A model generated the notes under the pieces. It was not told the origin of the DNA and did no database searches. It worked only from the letters and a program-made list of their open reading frames with translations. The position numbers were made by a program, and so were the translations under genes. DNA of 56,368 nt from Sediminispirochaeta sp964394395 (GTDB taxonomy: Bacteria; Spirochaetota; Spirochaetia; DSM-16054; Sediminispirochaetaceae): positions 1 through 56,368 of the forward strand of contig CAYMWV010000007.1 in assembly GCA_964394395.1 (NCBI GenBank), written 5' to 3'. This document shows, one piece after another, positions 1 through 8,327 of this stretch; within the stretch, counting starts at the first letter, position 1; each line of letters opens with the position of its first letter.

Positions 1-14
1 AGGAAGGGTAAACT

Positions 15-803
15 ATGGGGGATCAGTTATTGAAGCAGAAATCGGAAGCAGAGCTTTGGGAGATGTATCGGAGCTCCAAGGATCCGAAGATCAGGGAAAG
101 GCTTATCGAACAGTATTCTCCATTGGTCAAGTATGTAGCGGGTAAAGTGGCCATAGGGATGCCCCAGAACGTCGAGTTTGATGATCTTGTGGGATTTGGT
201 GTTTTTGGACTTTTTGACGCAATCGAGAAGTTTGATCCCGAAAAGCATGTAAAATTTAAAACCTATGCGGTAACCCGTATACGGGGAGCTATCTACGATG
301 AACTGCGAAGTATGGACTGGGTTCCTCGTTCGGTACGGCAAAAAGCACGGGAGGTTGAGGAGACAATTCACCATCTTGAAGCCTCCCTTGGAAGAGCTGC
401 TAGCGATAAAGAGATAGCTGATGAGCTCAATATGAGTCTGGGGGAGTTTCAGAATTTAATGGTAAAGGTAAGCGGAACTTCCATTCTCTCCTTAAATGAT
501 GTCTGGTACACCGGGGATGAGAATGATTCTGTAGCCATTGTAGATGGAATTGAGAGCCCCCAGAGCATGAATCCTGATATTATCATTGAGAAAGAAGAGA
601 TTCGCCGGGTTATTGTAGAGGCTATCAGTGACTTGCCGGAAAAGGAGAAGAAGGTTCTTGTCCTTTACTACTATGAGGATCTTACCCTCAAAGAGATAGG
701 TAAAGTCCTTGAAGTTACCGAGTCCAGAGTGAGCCAGCTCCATACCAAAGCAATCATGCGCCTCAGGTCGAAGTTAACCAACATGAAGAAGGGGATCTAT
801 TGA
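15..803 (+). CDS. RNA polymerase sigma factor, FliA/WhiG family (sigma-28)
   Basis: This is a 262-residue sigma-70-family factor of the flagellar type. The core-binding and -10 recognition part holds FDDLVGFGVFGLFDAIEKF at about residues 55-73. Region 3 follows around 110-160. A region 4 helix-turn-helix, LTLKEIGKVLEVTESRVSQL, lies near the C-terminus. The short length and missing region 1.1 fit FliA/WhiG rather than a housekeeping factor. The start codon has AGGAAGG at the left edge of the window as ribosome site. The next gene, a FapA protein, starts 16 nt after the stop, an order typical of spirochaete flagellar operons. It probably directs RNA polymerase to class 3 flagellar and chemotaxis promoters. 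Upstream flagellar genes, if present, lie outside the window. The family call is secure; the regulon is inferred. Confidence 0.95.
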   Translation: MGDQLLKQKSEAELWEMYRSSKDPKIRERLIEQYSPLVKYVAGKVAIGMPQNVEFDDLVGFGVFGLFDAIEKFDPEKHVKFKTYAVTRIRGAIYDELRSMDWVPRSVRQKAREVEETIHHLEASLGRAASDKEIADELNMSLGEFQNLMVKVSGTSILSLNDVWYTGDENDSVAIVDGIESPQSMNPDIIIEKEEIRRVIVEAISDLPEKEKKVLVLYYYEDLTLKEIGKVLEVTESRVSQLHTKAIMRLRSKLTNMKKGIY

Positions 804-819
804 TCAGGGAGGCCTCACC

Positions 820-2763
820 ATGGTTGAACTAAATGAAATTCGCGAATATATGCGCCTTCAGGCCGAGGATGATCGAAATCGACGGTGGGTTCAAACAGAA
901 GGGGAGAATATAGAGGACGCACTTCGTCAGGCTGCAATTGAACTTGGAGTTCCGGTCAAAAAACTGGAATATGAGGTCCGGGATCCCGGTAAAAAGGGAG
1001 TACTGGGAATCGGCAAGAGCCGCTGTGTCATAGTCGCCTACCCCATTGTTGAACCGGTTGAAGCGGGAGTTGGGGATGATATCCTTTCTATGGATCTGGG
1101 TCTTGGTGATGATGAGGAACCTGCAGACAGGGATGGAAAGGCAATTGTTCAGCTGCGACCGGAGGGGGTTTTCCTGAAGGTGCTTCCGCCCCTTGGTGGT
1201 GGTAGAAAAGCGGGAGAGGGGGATGCCCTCGAAGCGCTCCATGAGCGGGCTGTTCACGATTTTGAGAAGAATTTGGTGAAAAGTGTAGTTAAGCAAGCGG
1301 ATGGCGATTTCGTTAAGGTGGGAGAGTTTATTTATAACCCCTCTGCTGATGCTATCTTGTCTGTTGATATTACTGATTTTGATATGAAGGCCTTTATTGT
1401 GGTCAAACCTCCTAATCCCGGAGGGGCGGATATGAGCTTCGATGGGATTATATCGGTTTTAAAAAACAATGGGGTTGTTCACGGTATCAATGAGGATGCA
1501 ATTCGCAAATTTGAAGATTCACCGCAATATAATACTCCTTTTTTGGTAGCAGAAGGGACCAAGCCGGAGAATGGAGCAGATGCAAAGATTATCTATAACT
1601 TTGAAACCGACAGATCAAAAATCAAGCTAAAAGAGAAAAATGGTCGGGTAGACTTCAAAGAGACTAACCTGGTTCAGAATGTGGTGGAAGGGCAGGCTCT
1701 GGCAAGAAAAGCTCCTGCCGGTGAGGGGATTTCAGGCAGAACTGTAACAGGAAAGCTCCTGCCTGCAAAGGATGGTAAAGATGTCCAGCTTGGTGTAGGA
1801 AAGAATGTTAAGCTCTCTGAAGATGGTCTTACGATTGTTGCTGCAATAAATGGACAGGTGATTGTTCAAAATGAGAAGATTAACGTAGAACCTGTATACC
1901 TTGTTCCCGGAGATGTTAACCTCAAAACCGGCGGTAATGTCATTTTCCTCGGTACTGTGGTGGTGAAGGGGAATGTGGAGGATGGTTTCAAAGTGAAAGC
2001 CGCAGGTAATATTGAAATTCAGGGAAATGTTGGGAAGTGCGAACTCGATGCTGAAGGGGATATTATCGTTCACCAGGGGATCCTGGGAAAGGGTGGGGGC
2101 AATGTTCGGGCCGGAAAAGGGGTCTGGGCAAAGTTTATTGAGAACGCAAATGTGGAAGCTGGTGAACTGGTAGTTGCTTCCGATGGTATAATCAACAGTA
2201 GCGTAGAAGCAGTAAAGCGGATCATTTGCCAGGGTAAACGTGCTACCATTGTGGGTGGCCGCCTCCGTTCGGCTGAAGAGATAGCCGCCAAGACCCTTGG
2301 ATCGGTTTCCGGATCCGAAACCATCTGCGAAGTGGGCCTGGACCCAAAGAGTAAAGCGAAACTGGTAGATTTGACCGAGAAAAAAGAGGAGCTTGACAAG
2401 CAGCTTGATGAAATTGGCAGGAACATCCTTACCCTGGAAACAATTAAAAAACAGAAGAAGGGGCTTTCAGAAGAGAAAGAGAAGTATCTTCAGGAATTGC
2501 TTAAGCAGAGAAGAACGATCCAGGGAAATAAGGCAAATCTGGAGGAAGAGATTGAAGAGATCCAGAACTATCTTGGAAGTCTAAAACTCCGGGGACGGGT
2601 ATCCGCCAGTGAAAGAGTCTATCCAGGGGTTAAAGTATCTATCAAAGATGCCGTACTTGAAGTAAAGAGTGAGTACAAGAGTGTTACCTTTATCAATGAG
2701 GATAACCTGGTAAGGGTAACAAAATATGAAGAACCGGAGGAGGATTATACCCAAAAACGGTAA
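820..2763 (+). CDS. FapA-family (DUF342) protein with N-terminal Jag_N-like domain
   Basis: This is a 647-residue FapA/DUF342 protein. An N-terminal Jag_N-like segment (about residues 20-70) includes GENIEDALRQAAIELGVP and KKGVLGIG. A long central part carries the glycine-spaced repeats expected of a FapA beta-helix (GNVEDGFKVKAAGNIEIQGN, about 385-405). It ends in a coiled coil (about 510-590) and a short beta tail. FapA proteins are polymer-forming or polar scaffold-type proteins, and in Vibrio FapA affects flagellar placement and glucose signalling. Here it sits directly behind the flagellar sigma factor, which supports a motility or cell-envelope role. Its stop overlaps the start of the next small gene (TAATGG), so the genes are probably translationally coupled. 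A paralogue lies at 30904-32634. The exact function is not known. Confidence 0.88.
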   Translation: MVELNEIREYMRLQAEDDRNRRWVQTEGENIEDALRQAAIELGVPVKKLEYEVRDPGKKGVLGIGKSRCVIVAYPIVEPVEAGVGDDILSMDLGLGDDEEPADRDGKAIVQLRPEGVFLKVLPPLGGGRKAGEGDALEALHERAVHDFEKNLVKSVVKQADGDFVKVGEFIYNPSADAILSVDITDFDMKAFIVVKPPNPGGADMSFDGIISVLKNNGVVHGINEDAIRKFEDSPQYNTPFLVAEGTKPENGADAKIIYNFETDRSKIKLKEKNGRVDFKETNLVQNVVEGQALARKAPAGEGISGRTVTGKLLPAKDGKDVQLGVGKNVKLSEDGLTIVAAINGQVIVQNEKINVEPVYLVPGDVNLKTGGNVIFLGTVVVKGNVEDGFKVKAAGNIEIQGNVGKCELDAEGDIIVHQGILGKGGGNVRAGKGVWAKFIENANVEAGELVVASDGIINSSVEAVKRIICQGKRATIVGGRLRSAEEIAAKTLGSVSGSETICEVGLDPKSKAKLVDLTEKKEELDKQLDEIGRNILTLETIKKQKKGLSEEKEKYLQELLKQRRTIQGNKANLEEEIEEIQNYLGSLKLRGRVSASERVYPGVKVSIKDAVLEVKSEYKSVTFINEDNLVRVTKYEEPEEDYTQKR

Positions 2764-3089
2764 TGGCAATTCAACCGATTGATCTACAAACCCTTTTTGC
2801 CCATCTCCACAATGTCGGGAAGGAGCAGGCTGTCCATAAAGAGTCCCTTGTGCTCCAGCAGGAACTTCAGGGAAGTGAACTTGCAAAGGAAGCTCACCAC
2901 AGGGATGAAAGTGTCAATGAAACTGATGATCTGGAAGATGGGACTGCCAAAGTAAAGGAAGAAAACCAAGAGGGTGCTTCTGGTAAGCAGAAAGATCACC
3001 AGCATAAAGGGAATCAACAGGAAGAGTCGCCTAAAAAAGGCATCTATGAGGATCCGGATATCGGGAAAAACATAGATATATCGGGTTAA
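2763..3089 (+). CDS. hypothetical small hydrophilic protein
   Basis: This 108-residue protein has a short, possibly structured N-terminus (MAIQPIDLQTLFAHLHNVGK). The rest is very hydrophilic and probably disordered, rich in Glu, Lys, Gln and Asp. No signal peptide, membrane segment or known motif is visible. The ATG overlaps the stop of the upstream FapA gene and its own stop is 5 nt before the next start, so it is clearly within the operon. Small charged proteins of this kind occur next to FapA in spirochaete flagellar operons, but I cannot assign a function. Confidence 0.72.
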   Translation: MAIQPIDLQTLFAHLHNVGKEQAVHKESLVLQQELQGSELAKEAHHRDESVNETDDLEDGTAKVKEENQEGASGKQKDHQHKGNQQEESPKKGIYEDPDIGKNIDISG

Positions 3090-3094
3090 TACGA

Positions 3095-3655
3095 GTGATT
3101 GGAACTGCAGTTCTTCTATCTACAGGGATAACTATTCTCCTGATCTCATTTGTATATATTCTGCTGGTCAGAGATCGGAACCGCAGTAAAAGAAGTGATA
3201 TTCTTTTAAAGGAGATCCGGGATGATGCGGAAGAGATTGTTCGGGAGATTAATCAGGTAACGGATCGTAATATCGCCATTCTCGAAGATATGATAGGTCG
3301 CATAGATAGCAAGCTTGAAGATGCAGACAAAAGGATTACCCTTTTAGGGAAAAAAGCCGAAAATGAAGAGAGAGAGGCGGTAACCTATTCTCATTTGCGT
3401 AAAGCTTCCCGGGAGCAGGAACTGTTTGACTTTGATAAGGTGCGGTCTCGCTCAGGAAAACAGGAAGAGGCAAAACCGGAAACGGGACCGGGGACGAAGC
3501 CTTCGGTACGGGGGGAGGTCCTTGAATTGAGTCGGAGAGGTTTTTCCTCCCAGGTTATCGCCCGTAAAACCGGAGTAAGCCTTGGGGAAGTAGAGTTGAT
3601 GATTAAACTTGGAGAGAGGGGGCAGAGAGAGAGCGGTCATGATAATCGGTATTGA
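3095..3655 (+). CDS. membrane-anchored coiled-coil protein with C-terminal HTH-like tail
   Basis: This 186-residue protein starts at GTG. One N-terminal membrane helix (about residues 4-25, including ITILLISFVYILLV) is followed by a basic stop-transfer stretch. A predicted coiled coil (about 30-90) and a low-complexity linker come next. The C-terminal helical motif VLELSRRGFSSQVIARKTGV followed by SLGEVELMIKLGER resembles the DUF6115-type tail found in small proteins next to flagellar and FapA genes. The protein probably sits in the inner membrane with its tail in the cytoplasm. It overlaps the next gene, whose start lies 17 nt before this stop. Whether the tail binds DNA or protein cannot be told from sequence. 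Confidence 0.75.
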   Translation: MIGTAVLLSTGITILLISFVYILLVRDRNRSKRSDILLKEIRDDAEEIVREINQVTDRNIAILEDMIGRIDSKLEDADKRITLLGKKAENEEREAVTYSHLRKASREQELFDFDKVRSRSGKQEEAKPETGPGTKPSVRGEVLELSRRGFSSQVIARKTGVSLGEVELMIKLGERGQRESGHDNRY

Positions 3656-5300
3656 TCTTGGTACAACAAATTCTGCAATAGCTTTTCTCGACAACGATGA
3701 AGCCAGGATTATCCCAAACGATCGGGGAAATCGGATAACTCCCTCCATTGTAGCCCGGACCAATTCGGGGGAAGTGCTGGTAGGAGAGGCAGCGAAGAAT
3801 CAGGCGGCTGTGAACCCGGGGGGGACTGCCATATCAGTTAAACGGCTAATGGGTAGCGGAAACAAGATAAGCCTCGGAGATACTTCCTACCTTCCCGAAG
3901 AGATCAGCGCACAAATATTAAAAAAACTGAAACATGATGCACAGGCGTGGTTAGGTGAAGATATTCTTGAGGCAGTTATCACCGTGCCAGCTTACTTTTC
4001 TGAGCCCCAGAGAAGAAAAACAAAAGAGGCAGGCAGGAAGGCTGGCCTCCGGGTATCAAGGATCATCAATGAGCCTACTGCTGCTGCTCTCGCCTATGCC
4101 AGTGGCAGTGAGGGGAAAAAAACAGTTATGGTCTACGATCTTGGGGGAGGGACCTTCGATGTGACGATTCTCTGTTCATCCGGAGAGGAGTTTACCGTGC
4201 TCTCTACTAGTGGGGACAACAAGCTGGGGGGGATTGATTTTGATAAACTCCTTTTTGACCGAATTGCTGACCATTTTCTTCAGACCAGGGGAGTCGACTT
4301 TACCGCCGATCCCATGATGCGGCAGCAGTTGATGGAACAGGCAGAGCGGGTAAAAATAGAACTTTCTTCCCGGGAGAAGGCCCGGGTCTCCTTCCCCTTC
4401 ATTGGAGGAGGGAACAAGCCTGTTCATCTCGATTATGAAGTGTCCAGAGAAGAGTTACATGAACTGATCACCCCTTTGATACTGAAAACTGTTGAACTTT
4501 CCCGTAGCGCCATCAAGGAAGCCAAGGTGAGTCCAGATACCCTCATCCTCTCTGGCGGATCGAGCAGGATTCCACTGCTGCGTTCTCTCCTGGCTGATCT
4601 GACGGGGCTTGAACCCGAGAGCCGGGTCAATCCCGAAGAGGTAGTAGCCCTTGGGGCGGCTGTTCATGCAGGCATGCTTGAACAGGGAAAGAGATCCCGC
4701 TTTACCGATGTCACTCCTCTGCCCCTGGGGGTGGAGATAGAGGGGGGCAATGTCATCACCGTTTTGGAAAAGAACAGCCCCCTGCCCGCCATGGGGAGAC
4801 AGCTTTTTACCACCATCAGCGACAGGCAGAGATCGGTGGAAGTCCACGTCTTACAGGGGCTTGGGAAAAGGGCTGAAGAGAACAGTTCCCTTGGCCGCTT
4901 TCTTCTAGGGGGGATCCGGGAAGGAAGTCAGGGAGAGCCTCTGATAGAGGTTCGATTCCGGGTAGATGAGGATGGTATTCTCCATGCCAGTGCCAGGGAT
5001 ATGGACACTGGAGCTATCCAGAAAGTGGTTATGAGCAGGGAGGGAGAGTCGGAAAGCAATAACGATAAGCTCTCCCAGAAAGTAGAGGCTTTGACCTCCC
5101 GGGTAAAAAAGAAACTAGCCACAGTCGGGGGATTTATTGACAACTCTTTCATGAATGAAATTCGTGAGGTCCTTTTTTCCTCCGAAGGAGCGGTTAAAAA
5201 GGGTAGTCATAAGGAGCTTTCCTCCTGCCGATTTGCCCTGGAGACCATTTTAGGTGAGCTTGAAGCTCTGGAAGAGGAGAGGGATCTCCACTATGGATGA
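3639..5300 (+). CDS. Hsp70-family chaperone (short DnaK-like protein)
   Basis: This Hsp70 homologue has 553 residues when started at ATG 3639, where MIIGIDLGTTNSAIAFL matches the Hsp70 N-terminus and a GA-rich ribosome site precedes. An upstream in-frame TTG is rejected. The ATPase domain shows the phosphate loop DLGTTNS, the connect motif NEPTAAALAYA and the DLGGGTFDV loop. The interdomain region TPLPLGVEIEGG corresponds to the DnaK linker and start of the substrate domain. The protein is about 80 residues shorter than DnaK, mostly in the C-terminal lid, and lacks an acidic DnaK-type tail. A J-domain gene overlaps its stop by 8 nt, so the two likely work as a dedicated chaperone pair. It is more likely a specialised paralogue than the housekeeping DnaK, since neither grpE nor canonical dnaJ is adjacent. 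Confidence 0.92.
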   Translation: MIIGIDLGTTNSAIAFLDNDEARIIPNDRGNRITPSIVARTNSGEVLVGEAAKNQAAVNPGGTAISVKRLMGSGNKISLGDTSYLPEEISAQILKKLKHDAQAWLGEDILEAVITVPAYFSEPQRRKTKEAGRKAGLRVSRIINEPTAAALAYASGSEGKKTVMVYDLGGGTFDVTILCSSGEEFTVLSTSGDNKLGGIDFDKLLFDRIADHFLQTRGVDFTADPMMRQQLMEQAERVKIELSSREKARVSFPFIGGGNKPVHLDYEVSREELHELITPLILKTVELSRSAIKEAKVSPDTLILSGGSSRIPLLRSLLADLTGLEPESRVNPEEVVALGAAVHAGMLEQGKRSRFTDVTPLPLGVEIEGGNVITVLEKNSPLPAMGRQLFTTISDRQRSVEVHVLQGLGKRAEENSSLGRFLLGGIREGSQGEPLIEVRFRVDEDGILHASARDMDTGAIQKVVMSREGESESNNDKLSQKVEALTSRVKKKLATVGGFIDNSFMNEIREVLFSSEGAVKKGSHKELSSCRFALETILGELEALEEERDLHYG

Positions 5301-6318
5301 TTCTGCTCTCTACCGGGTGCTCGGAATCCCTAAAGGGGCTGGACAGGAAGAGATTCGCAAGGCCTACAGGAGACTGGTAAAGCAGTTCCATCCCGATCTC
5401 TCTCATAACCCCGCCACCAGTGAGCAGTTTAAACGGGTGGTTAAAGCGTATAAAGTATTAAGCGTCTCCGTTAAAGAAAAAAGTTGTATTGACTTTCCTG
5501 TGAAAGAATATAGAAGGGATCAAAAAAGCTGGAACAGGAGCAGTTCTGCTCCTAAACAGGGTAGCAGACCTTGGGGTTCATCAAACGCATCAAAAGGCGC
5601 ATCCCCAGGCTCCACCCCAGGGGGNNNNNNNNNNNNNNNNNNNNNNNNNNNNNNNNNNNNNNNNNNNNNNNNNNNNNNNNNNNNNNNNNNNNNNNNNNNN
5701 NNNNNNNNNNNNNNNNNNNNNNNNAAAGGCGCATCCCCAGGCTCCACCCCAGGGGGGTCCTCAGGGGGTTCCTCAGGGGCAGGGACCAAATCTACCCCCG
5801 GAGCGGGCTTCAGAACAGGCCCCAAAGCAGGCACTAAAGCGGGCCCGGGAGCGCATCCTGGCACTGACCCTGGTCCCGGAGCGGGCCCGGGATTTAGCGA
5901 TAGGAGCTCCGCAAAAACGGAAAGAAGAAGGCATCAGCCCAATATAGAGGTTTTAGGAAATATGGCCTTGAATTCCCGGGCCCCGGAGATGCGGGCTTTT
6001 GCGGTGAAGCAGTTGGGTAACAGCGGGAAACGAAGCGCATATTTTTATATCCGGAAAGCCCTTTTTGATCCGGTACCACTTGTGGTAAGATCAGCAGTGG
6101 AGGCGGTGGGGAATCTTAAAATTTGTCAGTCTGCCGGGGAATTATCGGCGGTATTCTCCAGATCCAATACGGAGATTCGTCTTGCGGTGATAAAGTCCAT
6201 TGGCTCCATCGGACTTGGTGAAAGCTTTGTTCCCATTATCACACTGGCGATGCAGGATTCTAACAGGAGTGTCAGGAATATGGCGGTTGAACTCTTTGCT
6301 GCCGGAAAAGGGGCTTGA
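5293..6318 (+). CDS. J-domain protein with low-complexity linker and HEAT-like repeats (contains assembly gap)
   Basis: The start at ATG 5293 overlaps the Hsp70 stop and begins MDDSALYRVLGIPKG. Residues 1-60 form a J-domain with the HPD triad at residues 33-35, the site that stimulates Hsp70 ATPase. A Gly/Ser/Pro/Ala-rich linker follows, interrupted by 100 N. Both edges of the gap carry the unit KGASPGSTPG, in the same frame. The C-terminal 120 residues are helical repeats of HEAT type (PEMRAFAVKQLGNSGKR, VPLVVRSAVEAVGNL, TEIRLAVIKSIGSIG, NRSVRNMAVELFA), probably a client-binding module. There is no DnaJ zinc finger, so it is a class C J-protein. Nominal length is 341 residues, but the true length is unknown because of the gap. 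The next gene starts at the stop codon. Confidence 0.85.
   Translation: MDDSALYRVLGIPKGAGQEEIRKAYRRLVKQFHPDLSHNPATSEQFKRVVKAYKVLSVSVKEKSCIDFPVKEYRRDQKSWNRSSSAPKQGSRPWGSSNASKGASPGSTPGXXXXXXXXXXXXXXXXXXXXXXXXXXXXXXXXXXKGASPGSTPGGSSGGSSGAGTKSTPGAGFRTGPKAGTKAGPGAHPGTDPGPGAGPGFSDRSSAKTERRRHQPNIEVLGNMALNSRAPEMRAFAVKQLGNSGKRSAYFYIRKALFDPVPLVVRSAVEAVGNLKICQSAGELSAVFSRSNTEIRLAVIKSIGSIGLGESFVPIITLAMQDSNRSVRNMAVELFAAGKGA
5593..5757 (+). repeat. 33-nt coding tandem repeat spanning the gap
   Basis: A 33-nt unit coding for KGASPGSTPGG occurs at 5593 (cut off by the N run) and again at 5725-5757, with the same sequence where both can be read. The two starts are 132 nt apart, exactly four units, and the reading frame is kept, but the 100-N gap is probably a nominal length. 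The most likely reading is a longer tandem array that failed to assemble. Confidence 0.8.
5625..5724. other. assembly gap (100 N)
   Basis: This is a run of exactly 100 N inside the linker of the J-domain protein, flanked by two copies of one repeat unit. It is a scaffold gap and not biology. The missing sequence is probably more copies of the unit. Confidence 0.98.
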
Positions 6319-8315
6319 TGATGGAAGTATCCGGTCGGTTATACAACACATTTCTGGAAGATGGGAAAACCTTCACGGCAAATATTCGACATCTATTGAT
6401 GAAGAGTTCATCCAGGCCGGGGAGCTGTGAACTGGTAAAGCAGCTGCTCCGGAATACCCATTCCCTGAAATCGGAGGCCGATTATATTGGAATAGGCGAG
6501 GTAACCTCAATCGCCCATGGAATGGAATCAGAGCTCCAGGATCGTTTGAATCGACGAAGCTCCCTCGATACTGCAGCAGCACGTTCTCTTCTCCTCTCCA
6601 ACGATCGGATAGAAGAGGTTTTTGATTTTCTTATCTCCCGGCAGGAAGAGAAAGGGGGAGGAAAAGAAAAGGGTGATAGTCCTGGCTATGATATCTCTGG
6701 AGAAGCTCTTAAAAAGAGCGGTTCAGGATCCGGTTCGGAGGAAAAAGAGAGTAAAGAAGAGAAGGCATCTGTGTATCAGGATCTTGTTCACACAAGCCTT
6801 CCCGATTTTGCTCCCTTTGAAATCGAACTCCTCCGGGCAGCCCGGGGGCGGGGCGAGCGGCTTTACCGTCTCTCTCTGGTAATTGCCGAAGATGCACCTA
6901 TGCCCTTTGCAAAGGCTTATCTCCTTCTTAGTAATCTTGAGCAGACAGCAAATGTCATACGGACAGTTCCCCGGTTTGTTCCCGATCAGCCGCCGGAGAA
7001 TCCTGAAGAGCTGCGGAGAATAGCAGTGTTTCTTACCACCGATGGCGAAACAGGAAGAATGTACGATGCGGTGCATATCGACCAGGTATCGGGAATCCGC
7101 CTTACTCCGGTAAGTTATCTCTCCATTCTGGAGGAGCCGGAGAAAGAGGAAGGGATGCAGCTTATCGAGAGCGGAAAAAGTATCCGGATTGAGCCTGAAC
7201 TGCTAAACCGTCTCTCTGGATATATCGACGAGCTGAAAATCACCACCTATCAGATGAGGCGAAAACAGAAGCGAGAAGAAAAGAGGAATCCAAAAGAGGA
7301 ACTGGGAGAGCTGGAAAAGCTGGTTGACGGGCTGGAGAAGATCAGTAAGGCGATGTCAAAGGTGCGATTAAAGGAGCTATTTAGCGGATATCCTGACTAT
7401 ATCTCCTCCATGAGCGTCCAGTTGGGAAAGAAGGTACACTTTGAACTTATTGGGGCGGAGATTAATGTGGATCGTAGAATTGCAGAAATTTTGGGAGAAA
7501 CCGTTCTTCACCTGGTAAGAAACGCCCTCGACCACGGGATAGAGAGCTCTGAAGAGCGGCTCTCTCGGGGCAAGAGTGAAGCTGGTACCATCCGGCTGGA
7601 GATCCGCCGGGAGGATGGAGGGCTTGTGCTCACTGTGGCGGATGATGGAAGAGGGGTGGATATGGCGGAACTCCACAGCACCTTGGAAGAGAGCGACTGG
7701 TCCGGCACCGAAACAGAGGGTCCCGGTGGTGGCAGGGCAAATGAGCTGGCTGCACTTCTTGCACGGCCTGGATTTACTACCCGGCAGGAGGCTAGTGAAT
7801 ATTCCGGCCGGGGATTCGGTCTCGATATTGTCTACCGGAAAATTGGTCGAATTGAGGGTGCCCTCCTGGAGGCTGAAACAGAAAAGGGCAGGGGAACCAG
7901 CTTCTCAATCACCATCCCCGGAGGGGTATCATTTCTCACCTTGAAAATGATCAGGTGGGAAAAAATGATTCTTGCAGTTCCAGAACGGAGTATTCTGTCG
8001 GTGGAACACGCTTCCCAGGGTACCTGGGGGGGAGATGCTCAAGGTAGGCTTGAATGGAAAGGAATCCCTGTTTTCAGCCCCGAGGGGAGGCTCTATCGGA
8101 CCGACCATCTGCCCCCTCAGGAGAATCTGCTGCTTATACAGCATCTGGATAAAAGGGGAGTTCTACCAGCGGACGAGCTGCTTTTCACCCGGGAGGTGCC
8201 GGAGGAACAGTTTACCCTTTTTGTTGAGGAGAGCCCCTTTCTTTATCGAAGCTCCCTGGGTGGAAGAAAGAGTGGTTTCTATTACCTTTCACCATCGGTT
8301 GTTGCAATAGAATAG
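6318..8315 (+). CDS. CheA-like histidine kinase (Hpt - P2-like - HATPase - CheW-like)
   Basis: The start is taken at ATG 6318, overlapping the upstream TGA; ATG 6321 is equally possible. The protein has about 665 residues. An Hpt domain at the N-terminus carries the phospho-accepting His (about residue 48) in NTHSLKSEADYIG. A segment around residues 180-240 resembles the CheA P2 domain. The ATPase has an N-box (LVRNALDHGIE), a G1 box (DDGRGVD), a G2 box (GRGFGLDIV) and a closing GRGTSFSITIPG. The C-terminal 120 residues are a CheW-like regulatory domain. It is therefore a chemotaxis-type kinase. No cheW, cheY, cheR or cheB gene is adjacent. Its place behind the chaperone pair in a sigma-28-headed operon is unusual, and its receptor and response regulator cannot be named. 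Confidence 0.88.
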   Translation: MMEVSGRLYNTFLEDGKTFTANIRHLLMKSSSRPGSCELVKQLLRNTHSLKSEADYIGIGEVTSIAHGMESELQDRLNRRSSLDTAAARSLLLSNDRIEEVFDFLISRQEEKGGGKEKGDSPGYDISGEALKKSGSGSGSEEKESKEEKASVYQDLVHTSLPDFAPFEIELLRAARGRGERLYRLSLVIAEDAPMPFAKAYLLLSNLEQTANVIRTVPRFVPDQPPENPEELRRIAVFLTTDGETGRMYDAVHIDQVSGIRLTPVSYLSILEEPEKEEGMQLIESGKSIRIEPELLNRLSGYIDELKITTYQMRRKQKREEKRNPKEELGELEKLVDGLEKISKAMSKVRLKELFSGYPDYISSMSVQLGKKVHFELIGAEINVDRRIAEILGETVLHLVRNALDHGIESSEERLSRGKSEAGTIRLEIRREDGGLVLTVADDGRGVDMAELHSTLEESDWSGTETEGPGGGRANELAALLARPGFTTRQEASEYSGRGFGLDIVYRKIGRIEGALLEAETEKGRGTSFSITIPGGVSFLTLKMIRWEKMILAVPERSILSVEHASQGTWGGDAQGRLEWKGIPVFSPEGRLYRTDHLPPQENLLLIQHLDKRGVLPADELLFTREVPEEQFTLFVEESPFLYRSSLGGRKSGFYYLSPSVVAIE

Positions 8316-8327
8316 GAAGGAGTCTCC

